Shown here: positions 32,334 through 33,222 of the stretch, in pieces
Layout of the letters: each line of letters opens with the position of its first letter
How positions within the stretch are numbered: the first letter of the stretch is position 1
Origin: JBFWMG01 sp050251715
Lineage (GTDB): Bacteria > Desulfobacterota > Desulfovibrionia > Desulfovibrionales > Desulfovibrionaceae
Assembly (NCBI GenBank): GCA_050251715.1
Contig: JBFWMG010000036.1
Location: forward strand, 1-33,222
Reading direction: 5' to 3'
Length of the DNA stretch: 33,222 bases
Position numbers and translations under genes: made by a program
The notes under the pieces: model-generated
What the model was told of the DNA's origin: nothing
Databases searched by the model: none
The model's input: only the letters and a program-made list of their open reading frames with translations

Positions 32334-32433
32334 GCATTTTAGCATTGAAACAATGCGATGAGTTGAAATAATGAAACATTATCTCAACAAAATGCATAAG
32401 AGCATCTCATCTTTTTCAAAGTTACGATGCTCT
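32334..32433. other. AT-rich multi-hairpin region after the minor-pilin operon
   Basis: Directly after the minor-pilin operon lies a region much richer in A/T than its surroundings. An outer pair GCATTTT (32334-32340) with AAAATGC (32389-32395) encloses two hairpins with AAA loops: GCATTG/CAATGC (32342-32356) and GTTGAAATAATG/CATTATCTCAAC (32362-32388, one mismatch). A further stem, AGAGCATC/GATGCTCT (32399-32406 with 32426-32433), follows. This is a three-way-junction-like fold. It could be a small RNA, a processing or termination signal, or a remnant of an element. Confidence 0.6.
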
Positions 32434-32662
32434 AGTGCCGCGTCCATGAGGGACCGCACCGTGCCGTTCAAGGAAAAATAAGACATTCTGTGGTGGCGTC
32501 ATCACTATTGGCATGTATTTATTGCGACGGCGCGACACGGGGGCTCTGCCGCAAGGCGGGCAGGGGGATCGGGGGGGAGCGGCGATGCGGGGGCGTATGG
32601 ACCGGGCGGTCAAAGGATGGTACGATGTGCCAGTTCATGAGGTCTGTCGACCGGAGGTGCGC

Positions 32663-32896
32663 ATGTCCATCATCAAGTCCACGGTGGTTACCATGAGCGG
32701 TATGCACATGTTGGAGGAAACCCTGCGCGAGGACGTGGCGTTGGGCCGCAAGCTCATGGTGGCCGACAAACACGCCTCCGCGTTCATGTGGTCGCTCGGC
32801 ACCTCCAATCAATATCCCAGCCATGTGCAGGGCGACAGCAGCCCCAACGCGGGCTATGAGCAACTTGCCGGGCATGTGGCCGATGTCGTTGCCTGA
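32663..32896 (+). CDS. Small hypothetical protein (77 aa)
   Basis: The product starts MSIIKSTVVTMSGMHMLEET and has no signal peptide or membrane helix. The N-terminal half is helical (ETLREDVALGRKLMVADKHA); the C-terminal half is polar and loop-like (GTSNQYPSHVQGDSSPNAGY). GGAGGT lies 5 nt before the ATG at 32663, a strong start within a longer open frame from 32513. No family recognised. It lies downstream of the AT-rich hairpin region and may be unrelated to the pilus operon. Confidence 0.6.
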   Translation: MSIIKSTVVTMSGMHMLEETLREDVALGRKLMVADKHASAFMWSLGTSNQYPSHVQGDSSPNAGYEQLAGHVADVVA

Positions 32897-33093
32897 CGAC
32901 GGAAAGGCTCTATTTCAAGGCCGCCCATTGTGATGGGTGGTTCAGATTGCTGACAACCCACCATCTCTCCCTGCGATTTCTTTCTCGAAGCCTTGCGGCC
33001 CACGGCGTCGGGCGAACGGCCCTCCATGCCCTCATCCACAGACAAGGCCGCCCGCCCTGGGGAACGTGCTTGTCCCAACCGTATCCACCGCCC
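32897..33093. other. Gap between the 77-aa gene and repeat copy 2
   Basis: It begins with a hairpin CCGCCCAT-TGTG-ATGGGTGG (32921-32940, 8 bp including one G-T pair) shortly after the stop, without a T-tract. Weak open frames exist on the minus strand, one ending in NLNHPSQWAALK, but none has convincing start signals. I see no supported gene. Confidence 0.4.
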
Positions 33094-33218
33094 CAGCCAG
33101 CAGTTTTTGGGGAAAGAGAGAGAAGAGAGGATGGGGGTCCGGGGGAAGGAGAGAGGAGAGAGAAAACCCCTTTTTTCGCCGAAAAAGGGGTTTTCTCTCT
33201 CCTCTCTCCTTCCCCCGG
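33094..33218. repeat. Palindromic polypurine repeat, copy 2
   Basis: Same orientation as copy 1 at 1-127. The head (33094-33140) matches copy 1 in 45 of 47 bases. The hairpin arms are 33139-33175 and 33182-33218 (37 bp, loop 6 nt). Where copy 1 has GGAAAGGG in the left arm, copy 2 has GGAGAGAG, and the right arm changes to match, so pairing is perfect in both copies. The loop sequence is unrelated between copies. Confidence 0.85.
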
Positions 33219-33222
33219 GTCT

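Noticed and set aside
32854..33078. Minus-strand open frame of 74 aa, and an overlapping frame ending NLNHPSQWAALK
   Set aside because: No ribosome site, no recognised family, and it overlaps the better-supported 77-aa gene; kept only as a note in the gap description.

Overview
The window reads as a high-GC chromosome segment of a Desulfovibrio-type sulfate reducer (Desulfovibrionaceae). This is inferred from codon use, the AmmeMemoRadiSam-type radical SAM enzyme, the small RR-rich and TPR proteins, and the polypurine hairpin repeats; no rRNA or species marker confirms it. I see no tRNA, rRNA, CRISPR array or complete insertion sequence.

Left part (1-15100), mixed housekeeping and pilus accessory genes. 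A long palindromic repeat (1-127) is followed by a minus-strand pair (secreted 130-aa protein, then amrS). purM is divergent from this pair across a 13-bp inverted repeat and ends at a strong terminator. A YjhP-like methyltransferase and an uncharacterised radical SAM protein lie on the minus strand. Then come a membrane/coiled-coil protein, a 54-aa arginine-rich protein, a receiver-TPR protein, a repeat-rich gap, a 55-aa YegP/DUF1508 protein on the minus strand, an exported NagZ-like GH3 hydrolase, a helical 136-aa protein (minus), a second TPR protein, the retraction ATPases pilT and pilU, and a zinc-ribbon plus pseudo-receiver protein. A perfect 21-bp bidirectional terminator (15140-15185) ends this block.

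Core part (15205-27561, all minus strand), a complete assembly machine of the MSHA pilus / type II secretion superfamily. In transcription order: an ExeA/MshM-like AAA ATPase with a peptidoglycan-binding tail, assembly ATPase with an N-terminal MshEN (c-di-GMP-binding type) domain, inner-membrane platform GspF/MshG, a PilO/MshJ-like protein, a GspL-like protein (actin-like plus PilN-like) with a ~467-residue acidic repetitive tail, an MshK/PilP-like protein, the lipoprotein secretin MshL, an MshN-like TPR protein, and a major-pilin-like prepilin as the last gene.

Right part (27620-32332, plus strand), a divergent minor-pilin operon. Four prepilins share a paralogous body. One carries a LamG domain and another an L-type-lectin-like domain, and a small exported protein sits between them. 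The natural reading is that these form an adhesive, possibly carbohydrate-binding tip on the pilus built by the core operon and retracted by PilT/PilU. Downstream lie an AT-rich multi-hairpin region, a 77-aa small protein, and a second copy of the palindromic repeat (33094-33218). Its stem differs from the first copy by paired, compensating changes.
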